A DNA stretch of 64,000 nt from NCBI GenBank assembly GCA_015039465.1, contig MU130625.1, positions 343,871 to 407,870 on the forward strand, read 5' to 3'. The notes under the pieces are model-generated. The model worked only from the letters and a program-made list of their open reading frames with translations, was not told the DNA's origin and did no database searches. This document shows, piece by piece, positions 11,618-24,989 of the stretch (position 1 is its first letter; each line of letters begins with the position of its first letter). This DNA is from Phlegmacium glaucopus (taxonomy: Eukaryota > Basidiomycota > Agaricomycetes > Agaricales > Cortinariaceae). Both the position numbers and the translations under genes were made by a program.

Positions 11618-11746
11618 ATTGGTTGTGGTGTAGCAGAGCTACTTTGGGTGTTAATAGTTATGTCACACGATACATATGTCACAGCCTCTGCCGCTCAACT
11701 CCGGGACTCAGCTTTCCACAGGCCAAAAACCTTTCAGACAGCGACC
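11618..11746. promoter_or_regulatory. Short divergent promoter between ATG27-like and the complex I gene
   Basis: Only about 130 bp separate the two opposed start codons, so control elements must be shared or overlap transcribed leaders. An in-frame upstream ATG at 11660 would extend the complex I protein by about 29 residues. The start at 11747 is preferred because it leaves a normal mitochondrial presequence. Confidence 0.6.
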
Positions 11747-13804
<2,058 letters not shown>

Positions 13805-16515
13805 ACATATCATAAAATATACTTGCTTCGCCATCTTCTACTGCGGCCTCCACCTTAGCAAGCAAGATCTCTAACTTATCACGGCCGAGTTTTCGTCCCT
13901 TCACTATCCCACATAAATATTCCTTGGAAACCGGACTTATCAAAATCACCAAGTAAGCACATTGAGCGCTTTGCAACTTGGACCATTATTTACTACCTGA
14001 CCTACCTAATAGGTTTAAGTCTCCCGTTTCATCGGCATCCGCTGCCTATGTCAGCGTCCTCTTGTCGGAGTGCCATTAGTGACTCAAAACGATTGGCTTT
14101 ACCTCCCTGCACTTCGTTCAGCGTTAACACCATTACCCATATCGGCAGATATTATAACCCATTGAGCATCCGATATCAGAGGAGACTATCCAGATTGTAG
14201 ATCTGCTCCGCATTGTTTCTTGTAAACTAGCAAACATGGACCCATTCGAAGGAGATCGTCGCCATGTTGAATATCATGTCGACAGGTAACAGTTTGTGAC
14301 AGTTCTTGGTCGGCAAGGATCTGCTGTCAAAATAAACCTGACATGATAGTCCTTATGTCCAACCCCCACAAATCAGAAATCCGATATAAGCGGTAGCCAA
14401 GGATATCCATGTGGTAAATTCGTTTTGTTATCTTCGCTGCAAGATTATTGATATTTTTGCAGGTCATCTGCAAGCTGTTTCATGCTGACGTTGTGTTGGC
14501 ACCTACTTCGGTCTGCACACATGGTCTGTGCCCACTTCAGTGCCTAGTTCGCTCGAATTCTGTTCCAATTTAGAATGGTGGAGGTTGAGCTGAATTTTTT
14601 TTTTAAAAAAAATATTCATATATTTTCTAGACACAACCATGCGGGTTTGCTGATAGCAGTTATGTAAGTGTATCTCTTCTTCAAGTCTGTTTTCGTTGTG
14701 GCGTTGTCTAACCTTGGAATTCTCCAGCTTGAACTTCTACTCCGCCCAATTACAATGTTACCAAACACGATTTGTTCATTGTGCTCGTGAATATTTTTAG
14801 GGTGGAGACCCGCCCGATACTTCAATCCAGTTCGTGATATCGCTCAACCTGCGCTTTTTTCTGGTGGTTCGTCCATCAATCCATCGTTTGTACTTCGGTA
14901 TGACTTGTTATCACCTTATCTGATTGGAAAACCTGTCAGTTTTCGAAAATAGTTAATACCTAGCGTTCAATTGGCTATGGATGGATTGAGAGAGAGCCGT
15001 GTGGTCTCATCTACTTCGGGTTGATCCGTTCGGCATCTTGGTTCAAATCATCAATGAGCAGGATCCTGTGGGATCCCACCCAATACTACTCCAATGCCGA
15101 GTTTTTCGAGGCCCTCCTGAAGATCTAGGAATAACGTCGATCCTTCCCAGCCGGCAGTCTTACCCATCGGCCGACCAATCATGAAATGTCGGCATTCGTT
15201 TCACGTGTTCAACATGCAGCTTTGCCCTGAGCAAAATGAGAAATGTTCACAGGTAATTGGAGAATCTGCCAAATTGGAGAAGATCTATTCGCCACCGGGA
15301 ACCAACTAGATGGCTAATTTGTTTTTTGTAGGGTCATGTATTCTATTATTAGAGCAGTTTCTTTGGCGTCTCAAAAGTAGTTCGTGAGTGAAATTTCCCG
15401 TATACGTTAATATTTCACTGATCCGACGCTCCGTTGCGCTTTCAGACATGTTTCAGCCTGGGTGTTTCCCAAGTTTTGACAGATTCGAAGCAACATCTTT
15501 AGCCACATCTCAGTTCAGGCAGAATCAGCTCAATAAAAGTTTCCTTCCATCATGGCCGGCTGTATTTGCCTCTTGGATACTCTCAAGCTCTTGCGGGATG
15601 AAGTTCTTCCTGTGACCTTAGTAATTTGGTCTGGAAATATTCTAGGCTTGCAAGCATCTGACATCGGATGCTTTGCTCCACGTTGATTGTAACTATATCG
15701 ACACTAGAAGAGTGGGCGCTCGGATTGCTTAGCCTCAGCCATGCGCAATTTCTAGGCGCTGTTAGTGGTAATACCGAGGCTCATACAGGTTTCCCAGAAG
15801 ACGGCGAAGGTATTTATTTAGTCATGCTGTTCTATACCCAGCTTGGGCTTCTCAAGTATGCTTTCTCCCTTCAGTTCCCATACTCAGGTTTTTTCGCGGT
15901 TGTTGGTTATTTTTACGCCAAGATTAATAAATGACACTTCTACTAGTATCAGGGCAACCCCCGATACAAAAATTGCTTCTATCATCTCCGCCACTTGCGC
16001 GCCCACTCATGGGAAGAAGAATCCATATCACAAGTTACCCCACGACTCCATGACATTTTGGGGGTGATGATGTGAGCGGAGGGACGCAAGGATCGTCAGA
16101 TGATTGGTGTGATTCATCAGACGCATCAGAAAGCAGACTAAAGTAACGTGTTCTATTCATCATCTAGGATGGTCTCGTGCGATCAACGGAGGTTTGGGAG
16201 TTGTCTTGTATTGGTCTTTTGGACCCAAGCCGTCGTCTGCCGTCGTCCAGTCACACGACTAACCGAGAATTGGTCAAGGTCGTGACATTGGAGTATGATG
16301 AAAATTTCCTATAGCACATTAACCCTTGTATTAGCCACTATAACGTGATGTTTAGTATCTGTATGTTATGTACTCTGAATAGAAAGTAGCTTTTGAGGGT
16401 GTAATATTTTTTCAGTTATGCATTAACCAGGATGAGGTAAGTGTGGGCAGTGAATGAACCTGACCGGTGACCTTCAACTTTCGAGAAGAACGTACCAACA
16501 GCAGCAGCCGCAACC
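13805..16515. other. Intergenic stretch without a supportable gene
   Basis: Only short, mutually inconsistent ORFs occur (the longest is 88 codons at 15668-15934), in any frame. Local stretches such as 15060-15230 and 15420-15610 read like fragments of protein but are interrupted by stops, and I recognise no family. They may be remnants of a decayed gene or chance. There is a poly-T/A patch near 14597-14611 and no repeat of note. Confidence 0.4.
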
Positions 16516-17777
16516 ATGACCAATACTCTTCTTAAATCTGTCTGTAAATGCATGGAACGCATTGCGCCCCTCAGGTTGGCAGAGAAGTGGGATAATGTCA
16601 GCTTCGGACTTATTTTAAAGAGTGTTCTGGAAAACCAACTGACGAACGCGTTCAGGTTGGCCTTTTACTGGGTTCGTCAGGCTACATCCGCGCCATAACT
16701 CTGCGTTTGTTTGACCATCGCTGTAGAATCCCCTGTCCAAAAATCCGGACGTAACAAGATTCTACTAACAATTGAGTAAGTTGTTGGCTTCGTATATGAG
16801 ATTTTTTTGTTTGTGAACTCAATGGTTTGGCTCGCCGCGTCGTTATCCAACAGCTTGACTCCATCTGTTTTCTCAGAATCTTTAGCGAAAGACACGTCAA
16901 TTATCATTGCTTATCATCCGCCCATTTTCAATGGCTTGAAGTCTTTTACACTATCGAATCCCCTACGAGCTTCTCTTTTGCATTGCGCTGCTGAGGGTAT
17001 ATCCGTCTACAGCCCCCACACTGCTCTCGATTCTGTCTGGGGAGGTATCAATGATTGGTTAGCGGAAGGTTTGATGAAAGCAAAGGGAGATGGCGAAATT
17101 CGCGCTCTCGTCGCTGAGAAGCTCAACGCTTCAAGTGGTGAAAGCGAAGGTGGGGAAGGCAGAATCGTGACATTGAAGGAGCCGATTACGATGGATGTTC
17201 TAGAAGGAAGGATAAAGTCTCATCTCAAAGTCTCTCAAAGTTTGTTTTTCCCTTCTTTTTTTTTTTCAAAGCCGCACATCCCTGACCACTAAAATATTTT
17301 GCATTGAATATAGTCCAAGTTGCTTATCATTGTGCGGACAAATTTCAATCTACACCTATCCGTACGGTCGCCATATGCGCTGGGTCGGGTGGGTCCATGT
17401 TACTTGGCCGAGAGGCTGATGTATATCTCACAGGGGAGATGACGCACGTACGGGTATTTTTTGCCGGTCCGCGATGATTCAAGATTAAACTCACGGTTCG
17501 TGACTACAGCACGAGGTTTTGGCTTCAGTCGCTACTGGAAAGAACGTCATCCTTTGTAAGTACCCCACACATAATATTTATGTCATTATTACTCGCTAGA
17601 TCCCAACAATTCATTCGATTTCAAGGTGGACATACGAATACCGAACGGGGCTATCTTCCTATACTGGCCGCGAAATTACACCATGAGCTTCAGGCAAAGG
17701 AATTCAAGGATCAAGGTTTGGGAGCTGTGGAGGTGTTAGTGAGCCAAAAGGATCATCATCCTCTGCAATTTGTGTGA
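16516..17777 (+). CDS. NIF3: NIF3-family protein (GTP cyclohydrolase 1 type 2 / NIF3)
   Basis: Conserved blocks appear in order across spliced exons: PLRLAEKWDNVGLLLES (exon 1 ends 16596; exon 2 is only 16656-16671; exon 3 starts 16727), KILLTIDLTPSVFSE, IIIAYHPPIFNGLKS, AAEGISVYSPHTALDSVWGG, a glycine-rich GSGGSML, DVYLTGEMTHHEVLAS, and GHTNTERGYLPILAAKL. The His, Asp and Glu residues in AYHPP, SPHTALD and GHTNTE correspond to the dinuclear metal site of NIF3 proteins. The biochemical role is poorly known despite wide conservation. The length is that of fungal homologues, and the stop follows DHHPLQFV. Confidence 0.93.
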
Positions 17778-20186
17778 ATAGTATCCGAGAATGAAAGTTA
17801 CCATTCCGAGGGATTGGAAATGGATAAGCTGAGCCTGAACACTGCCTGAACACGTTCCTTTGTTAGTTCAGTCCTTCGGGCCGCTTATCACCAAGCTTTG
17901 TCGTTGGATTTGACAACAAAGGACGAGAGATAGTCGCGATAAACACTAAGTGATATGTTGACGGGACTGAGGGTTGATGGATGATGATCCGTGCCGCGAA
18001 AGAGGAGCGCCACGGACCGTGCGATTTCAATTTGATAACTCTCCCTGGCAGGCCCCCTGCCCAGGAAACGCGAGGCACCAGATTGCGAAATTTTCGACCG
18101 ACCAATTCCGAGCAAATGAATGGGTTCGGGTTCCCAAAAATTGATTGAGGAAGGAGTTATCTACATCAGCGTGGGCAGCGAGCCAGTAGAGGTGTTTCAT
18201 CGATAACCGTCACAGAGTCAGCGAAATAGCGCGTGGGTATTGGGAATAGGATTTCATGTCATCGAGTACACCTAAGCTGAGCCCCCCCAATCTGGTGCAG
18301 AAATCCGGATGTTGTGTGCATCATCCATTGAATTTCAGAGTTCTCAAGTTAAATAACCCGTACTAGGTAGGCAAGGCAAATTAGACGAGGAAATTTGAAA
18401 GGATCCTATTAGCGTTGCCCTATGCTTCCTTTTTTTTCTATCTTATCCTGGTTCATGAAGTTGGTGGCGCATTTTTCTCGGGACGCCCGCGAATAGCCGT
18501 CGGAGTTTCCAAAAGGTCTCCAAAGGTCACAATGGGTCCATGGGGTTTCACATGGTTGCTCCAAACCGGGTTCACGAGGAAGCTGAACTGCTAGTTGAAC
18601 TACTTTGGTCCATGGATAATGGAAGATAATGGATCCACTGCTCAGGGTGAGGACAAATATACTCCAAATATGAAAAAAAAACCCTGAGAATGCAGCCGAA
18701 CGTCAAGAAAGTTTAATTTATGCATGATGAATCGATGAAGATTGATGGCAAGCAAGATAAGTAGCGGAGAGAGAAATCAAAAAAAAAAAAGTTCTTTTTT
18801 TGATGCGATATGTATATGCGTCGTCATAAGGGTAAAACAACAACAGACCCTAGAGTTAACTTAAAAGCCAGAAGCCAGAACGCCTCGTCGTCGCGTTTGG
18901 CGCCATACTGGCGGTGGATCCGAGACTTAAAATGACATGATGCTTGGAACGGTTAGGAAATTGTAAGGCCTGAATTTTAGTGTGGCAATCACTATGGAAC
19001 CCCAAGTATTGAAACAAGAGCCTTGCCCATCGATAAAGAAAAGTACGGGACGTCTAGACCGATTTTAGCTTTCCGATAGAGCCCGATAGAGAAAAGGCCA
19101 GGAGGAGGCTGGACTGTCGGCGATTTTGTTGTAGTTATTACCGCGAAATTCCAGAACGAGAAGACCATTAAGCTTTGATGCCGAAACGATGATGCAGAGA
19201 GAGGATCACAGAGGCCAACGTGTGAGCTGTGGGCCGAAGTCGCAATGCTTGTCTAAGCCCGAGACTTGCGGGCCACCTCAAGATAGAAGAACCTGAGTCT
19301 AGGCCAGAAAGCGCGGGACTCTGGGTGATCCTGATGATGCAAGTAAAAGCCAAAGCCCAAGCGGAAATCTTTTTACCAAGAATACAGAGTACAGATAGTG
19401 TACCTTCGCGTAGCTCATTATTGTTGATTGGTCAATTTTCCGAGGAGCGGCCTGCGGAACATGGAAAATATTCCGGTGTGGAGAAACCTAGAATCATCGA
19501 TGCGGTATGGAGCATTCAAGCACTAATGAGAGTAACTCGGGATAACGGAGCGATGATGGATGGAATGGAGGTTTCCACAGGGTCGGCACTAAAAAGAAAA
19601 ATATCGTCGTCATTATAGCAGTAAATTGATAAAAAATGTAAGAAGCGGATCAAGAAATGGTTACATTGTCACCTAGAGAACAAAGAAACTAAAGAATTGA
19701 TACTTACTTACGCTATCATAATGGACGTCAGTACATTGACCAAACGCATATACCAGTAATGCAAATTAATTACGAAGGAGTTGGACATCATAATAACGCA
19801 TTTTGATTCCCGAGGTTCGTTGGGCAAGGCAATCCAGTTTGACTGTACATTCTAACAAAATTCAACCGACGATATAGGAGGTACGTCTTGGCGGTCTGAT
19901 GCCATTAATATTGAGCAATCATTGGCCTTTTGTGAGCTGTGGCACAAGGACTTCGTTCAAGTTACTGATTCAGATTATTGTTATTCTCGGTCACGTGCCC
20001 GTTGGACGCGTACACGATCGCGTTGATTCCTGAACTTCATCGTCTACCTCAATCTCTGATATATCCAAACGCCTAAATATCTATAATCTTTTGGGAAGAG
20101 GTCCATTTTATACCCAAGGTAAACTATCCTTTCCGATATACCAGCAAATTTGATTACTTACGAGCCAAGAGATTTTCTAAAGTGTC
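17778..20186. other. Intergenic stretch; one doubtful ORF
   Basis: There are no recognisable genes. The 129-codon ORF at 19229-19618 (+) has mixed composition, no domain and no paralogue in the window, so I do not call it a gene. Homopolymer A runs occur near 18674 and 18779. The last 200 bases are the promoter region of the next gene. Confidence 0.45.
19992..20011. promoter_or_regulatory. CACGTG (E-box) and ACGCGT (MCB-like) elements upstream of the TPX2-like gene
   Basis: CACGTG lies at 19992-19997 and ACGCGT at 20006-20011, about 180 bp before the start codon. ACGCGT is the MluI cell-cycle box bound by MBF/DSC1 in fungi. Its place before a mitotic spindle gene is suggestive, but single hexamers also occur by chance. 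Confidence 0.35.
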
Positions 20187-22514
20187 ATGCGACAACCCTT
20201 CGATTCAGGTGACGAGCTCAGCTTGAGGCATCTTCCTGATGTATCCGACTCTTCCTTCTCCTTCCAAATACCTGGGGCAATTCGAGGTGATAACCTCTTG
20301 GCCGACAACGATTTGGACTTCTTCAAGGGTGCTGATGTGTCAATAGCTCCGCTTGCTTCGCCACCCACAACTGCAGAACCTCTGTTCACTCTCAGTCAAC
20401 TCACACCTAAATCAAAGGCCGAGAAGCTGCCATCATCTAAAGACGGGAGGAAACTAGGCTCATTTCCGACCTTGTCGTACGACCACTCTAAAGAGAAGGC
20501 AAAGGCAGATCCACACGGAATAAGCAAGGTCACCACCACCAATGCTAACGTTCTACCGAAACCCAAATCAAAGGTACAGACAACATCAAGCACTGTTACA
20601 CGGCTTCCTTCCTGTGAAGGGTCACCCGCCGCTGTACGACTGGATATTCTCAGGGTAGAGTTGAACATGTTGAATGATAACTTGCTGGCTGGCCCTTCAG
20701 TAAGCCTTAACCATCAGGAATTACCCATGGCCGTCCACCGTAGACCGAAAGGGATCTTAAAGAAATCGCTTGAGAAAAAACGGCCACAACGAATATCTCC
20801 GCGAAATAATCAGGTATGTCGCTGCCCTGGTGTTCTGGTCCACCTGTTCTCGTTCCTGATGCTTTTCCTCTTTGATTCGCTCACCTGTCTGCCTACCTGA
20901 TTGACATCTCATTCTTTGCTTCCAATAGAAAGTGATTGGAATCTCTAAAACACGTTGCGCTTCCAAGTTGTCATCGGCAACATCTCGCCATCTTGATGGT
21001 ACTGATTCCCTTCCAAATCAACAAGAACAAAACACGGCGACAGCTGATCTCAGCCAACTATTATCGCAACAAGCGCAGAAAGTTAATGGGGATCTTTCTT
21101 TTGCAGACTCGAGTATGACCTCTGCTGCGGGTGGGGTCGCAGGCCGACTTGTCATGTATAGCGAGAAGCTTATCAACTCCTTCGGGTGTGTTTCTCTGAT
21201 ACCTCCAGACACCGTGGATTCCTTAATTTATTTTTTTGTTCACAGGTTGTTCGACCCCGATAGGCCGTTGGAGCCCTATGATGCTAGCCAGACATTCATT
21301 TCCCAGGACCAAGAAGCTGGCACGGACATTCAAGCCCAAGTGCCGTACGAAGCTGACAAGCCATTAACTCTCTCCCAGCTTTCTCCACAAAAAGCTGTAC
21401 CATCTCGCAACCCAACTCCCACCCCACGGGAAAACGTACCGATGTCTCCTTTGAGATTGGCAACCAAGCGGCCGGTATCAGTCGCGTCAGACGTTCTTCA
21501 GAAACGCAAAAAATGTAAAATCGACACATCATCCGCGGAGGTTTCAGTACTTAAACCAAATGCAGCATTGAAAGCGCGACTGCCTAGCACGAAGAGACAT
21601 CCTAAACCGATTCCCTCTAATTCTGGCTCGAAGTTGAGGCTTAATGATAGAAGCACAGAGAGGAAGCCGACGTCGACTAGGGTAGATGGTCCTGGGATCA
21701 GACGGCTGCCGGTGTTCAAACCCCAGGGACCCGAATTGAATGGTGGTGGAGATAACAGCAAGGACACGAGGGCAGCCACTTCAGCATCGAGTTCTAGATG
21801 TACCACGAGTAAGGTAAAAGAATCCAACAAGAAGGTTGCTGAACCAGTGGTTTCTATAACCTTGAACAACAAAGGGCAAAATGTTGGGTCTTCTGATCAA
21901 GGATCTTCCAGAGCGGTGCGTTCGTTCATTCTCCTACAGGTTCAGGTTGTTGACCGATCGCTTCTTGAAAAAAATGTGTAACCTTGGGTTCTTTTTTTTT
22001 TTCAATTGAGTTCATTTAGGCTTATCACGCTGCTGCTACAAGACCCGTCCCATTCAATTTCCAAACAGACAGAAGGGGTCCAGATGCTCACAAAGATAGG
22101 GACCAAGACAAAAGCGCCAACGACCCTATGGAACGAAGTGAATCACAAAAGGAAAAACGACTTCATTCCTCTACGACCATTCCTGACTTTAAAGCTATGC
22201 ATGCTGCGCAAGAAGCCGAATTAGCTTTGCGCAAAGAGAACATACAACCGGTAGTGCCATTACCCATTCGGTGGGAAACAGATCTGCGGCTGAAAGAGCG
22301 GCAAAAGTTTGATGAAAGAATGCGTGAAAAGGAAAGGGAGCAAGAACGTCTCATGGAATTGAGAAGGAAGGAAAGAGAGGAAGAGGAGGAGAGAGAAGTT
22401 CGTGAGTTACGGAAGAAAGCTGTTCCAAAAGCGCATGAGGTTCCAGGATGGTACAAGGAAGCACCCAAGAAAAAAAAGGATATTGCTATGGTTGGTTCGA
22501 TCGGTATGGGATAA
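20187..22514 (+). CDS. TPX2: TPX2-like spindle assembly protein
   Basis: Four exons are separated by introns at 20814-20928, 21186-21245 and 21916-22019. The first two-thirds is low-complexity, Ser/Pro/Lys-rich and basic, with two similar LTLSQLSPQK/FTLSQLTPKS motifs. The last exon has the TPX2 signature: RPVPFNFQTDRRG, the RWETDLRLKERQKFDERM block, a long charged coiled coil (about 22320-22430), and a C-terminal EVRELRKKAVPKAHEVPGWY. TPX2 proteins nucleate spindle microtubules and activate Aurora kinase. An N-terminal Aurora-binding motif is not evident to me. The protein of about 680 residues is typical for fungi. Confidence 0.82.
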
Positions 22515-23950
22515 GTCTTTCGTGCACATGTTCTATTGAGTTTTTTTTTTTTTTAGTAATATGACATTGTATATGATTTCGTTTTGTGAAATGACTGCGA
22601 GAAACCTTGGAAGCAACGCTCAAAGTCAGCTTTCACGAGTTACATACGTATGATACCCTGGTAATATGTGATGTGAATACATATGCCAGCAGCGCTCGAG
22701 GAAGCATTGTTAGCTGATCGTCCCTTCCCTCGATCGACCTATTCTTATGCTGGGAATAAGATATATCCGCAAAAGCCGCCTTATATGTTTGTCCATAGCG
22801 AGAAGTTCGAACTTTCAAAGCAACAACGCGCTCATAATTCGTTCCCGAGCCTCACGGGCAATGCTCAACGGCATGCACCAAGGTCGTCGATTTGATTTTC
22901 AACGTTGCCTTTCGATTTAGATTTTCTGTTTTTGTTGGATCATGATTCATCATCAACCGTTTCACATTTTCACCAAAAAAGGACTGGAGCTTCTGTGCTT
23001 TTGCACCATGATGGATATATGGATCCAACGTTAACCAACAACGTTGTAATTGGGGTTCAATCACAAATGGGTAATTTGGGTGAATTGTTAACGTCAACCT
23101 CTTTTTTTGTGGGGACTGTATTTCTTCAAGAGGGTAATTAGCTGTGTGTTCTCCCGAATGAAATGCATAGCTTACGAAGCATAGGCTGCGTCCACTTCCT
23201 TGCGTACTGGAACAATGGCATACTGGAACAATGGCATCTAGCCCTGCGCAACCTGGGTCCATCCAGGCCCCATCAATAAACCTCTGGGTTGGAAAGCGAT
23301 GAAGGTTTAAAATATTTTATTATTGAACTATACGTACCATGATTATAATCGTCATTGCACCATCACGTTCATTGTGTGTGTGCGTAGCCTATACTCAAAA
23401 AAAAAAAAAGGGGGCAGGCGTCATTGAAAAGCTGATTAAGATCGAAACGCGGGGCAAAAGCCCTAACCACGATCTGTCGTATGATATTTTCATGGGCCCT
23501 CGGGCTGTACCTTGGGATAGATTTGTATTTCCCGTAGGAGATGAGGCTTGTCAAGTACAGGCGTCAACATGTTATTACTTTGTTCCTTGTGACTTTTTTG
23601 CACCTGCTAAATCGAGCCTGAACGGAACCGAAATATCGGGAAAGGATAAACCCTTGGATCTGGGTCTAACCTAGAATGGAACCGAACTGGTTTGATTCCT
23701 AGATAAGAACCAAAAGAATTTGAAATTCCGAAAATGGAATGGCATCAATTTTTGGTTGTTTCCTCTTTTTCATAATTCTTTTCCTTTTTTTTTTTTTTTC
23801 AAACTTTCAAACAAATCTGTTGTTTGTCATATCAACGGTTGGAGCGGAAACCACGAGACCCTTGGCGGACTTGGACGCCACTGAATGGCAAAGAAAGGAA
23901 TCTTGAGCCTTCGATACGAGGACAGGCCAATGCCGATTTTAACAACTCCA
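22515..23950. other. Intergenic stretch
   Basis: A 136-codon ORF on the minus strand (22852-23262) and a 111-codon ORF at 23339-23674 lack domains and look fortuitous. CATACTGGAACAATGGCAT-type sequence is repeated back to back near 23210-23237. T and A tracts occur at 22541 and 23398. Confidence 0.45.
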
Positions 23951-23957
23951 CTTTTTC

Positions 23958-23965
23958 TATAAAAG
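23958..23965 (+). promoter_or_regulatory. TATA box and pyrimidine-rich leader of the small Cys/His peptide gene
   Basis: TATAAAAG is followed after about 30-40 bp by a C/T-rich stretch (CTTTGCTTTTACTCCATCCC) and a CAAG near 24020, then a leader free of ATG up to 24064. TATA plus a pyrimidine-rich start region is typical of strongly expressed basidiomycete genes. Confidence 0.6.
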
Positions 23966-24063
23966 CCGCTCCTCAGACTTTGCTTTTACTCCATCCCCAA
24001 ACCCATTAACCAAAGCTACTCTCAAGTTTTAACTCAACCCATCCTCTCTCAACCAACATAACA

Positions 24064-24228
24064 ATGCATTCTACCATCACTACTGCCACCACTGCCGTCG
24101 TCGCCGCTTCTTTCGAAGCGACCTCGTCGACCGTTGCAGACTCGAGCTCTTGTGTTAACCACAGCTCCCCACAATGCTGCCACTGCGGCTGGCGCGGCAG
24201 CCACTCCCCCAACTGCCCATTCAGATAA
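24064..24228 (+). CDS. Cys/His-rich micropeptide, 54 aa
   Basis: The first 30 residues are Ser/Thr/Ala-rich and probably disordered. The C-terminus is compact: CVNHSSPQCCHCGWRGSHSP then NCPFR. The spacing CCxCG...H...C could bind zinc. I recall similar short CCxCGWRG-type tails in other basidiomycetes but cannot verify this here and know no function. Support for a real gene comes from a good TATA box, a C/T-rich leader without other ATGs, and a context CAACATAACAATG favourable for initiation. A potential intron lies in the 3' UTR from about 24249 (GTGAGT) to about 24394. It has no signal peptide. Confidence 0.6.
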   Translation: MHSTITTATTAVVAASFEATSSTVADSSSCVNHSSPQCCHCGWRGSHSPNCPFR

Positions 24229-24989
24229 ATGCAGAGTTTTTCTCAAACGTGAGTCGTGTGGGCGCCACTTGTGTCCACGTTTGTCGATCTGACTCATTTA
24301 CAGTTTTGCATGACCACTTGTCATCTGTTGTTATCCGTCTCTCATCAATCGCATTTGCTTTCAAGTTTTTTTTTTTTCGACCATAATAACGCAGTTCCGA
24401 CCCGATCTATGTTATCTCAATCGACCCCTACCGGGTTCTATATTCCGATATTTTATCTATTGTTGAGGATGGGGCGACGGACGAGGAGCGAGGAACGTGT
24501 GTGTGGTGTGTGGGTGGAAGAGGACTCCCGGAACAGGAGTAATGAAGTCATACGGTATCTTGTATATGTATAAACATCGATCTCCGCAATGTTGTGATTT
24601 TTTTATTATTTCCATGATGTGAGACTTGCAAGATTCGGGCTCCATGATAAGATATGTGTATCCACAACCCGGGTTCCTGAATTTCGTGGGGTCAAAGGTC
24701 TTTCCCCGCAGAAGACCCTCGGACTCTTTCAAGGACCCCAAAGGCCTTGCTATGACCGTCGTCTAACGATATTAACTTAACTATTATAACCGTCTCCTCA
24801 CCGTCTTACGCTTCTTCTCATTTCATATCAGCGTCTGGTGTATTCCTGGCGTTATCATACTTATCAATACGCACTAGTTACGCGCGCACCACGCATCAAC
24901 TTATCCCGGGATAACCGCTTTCGAACACCGCCCGGTAAATTCATCGGCCGGCCCGTGATACTCCTCCTTCCGCGTTCGACAAACGAGAT

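Noticed and set aside
18640..18710. CCTGAGAATGCAGCCGAACG resembling a Harbinger terminus
   Set aside because: It shares only scattered short words with the 2298 end, lacks GGGTCTGTTC and has no partner or TAA duplication.
19229..19618. 129-codon ORF upstream of the TPX2-like gene
   Set aside because: There is no domain, paralogue or promoter signal, and a 129-codon ORF is expected by chance in this much sequence.
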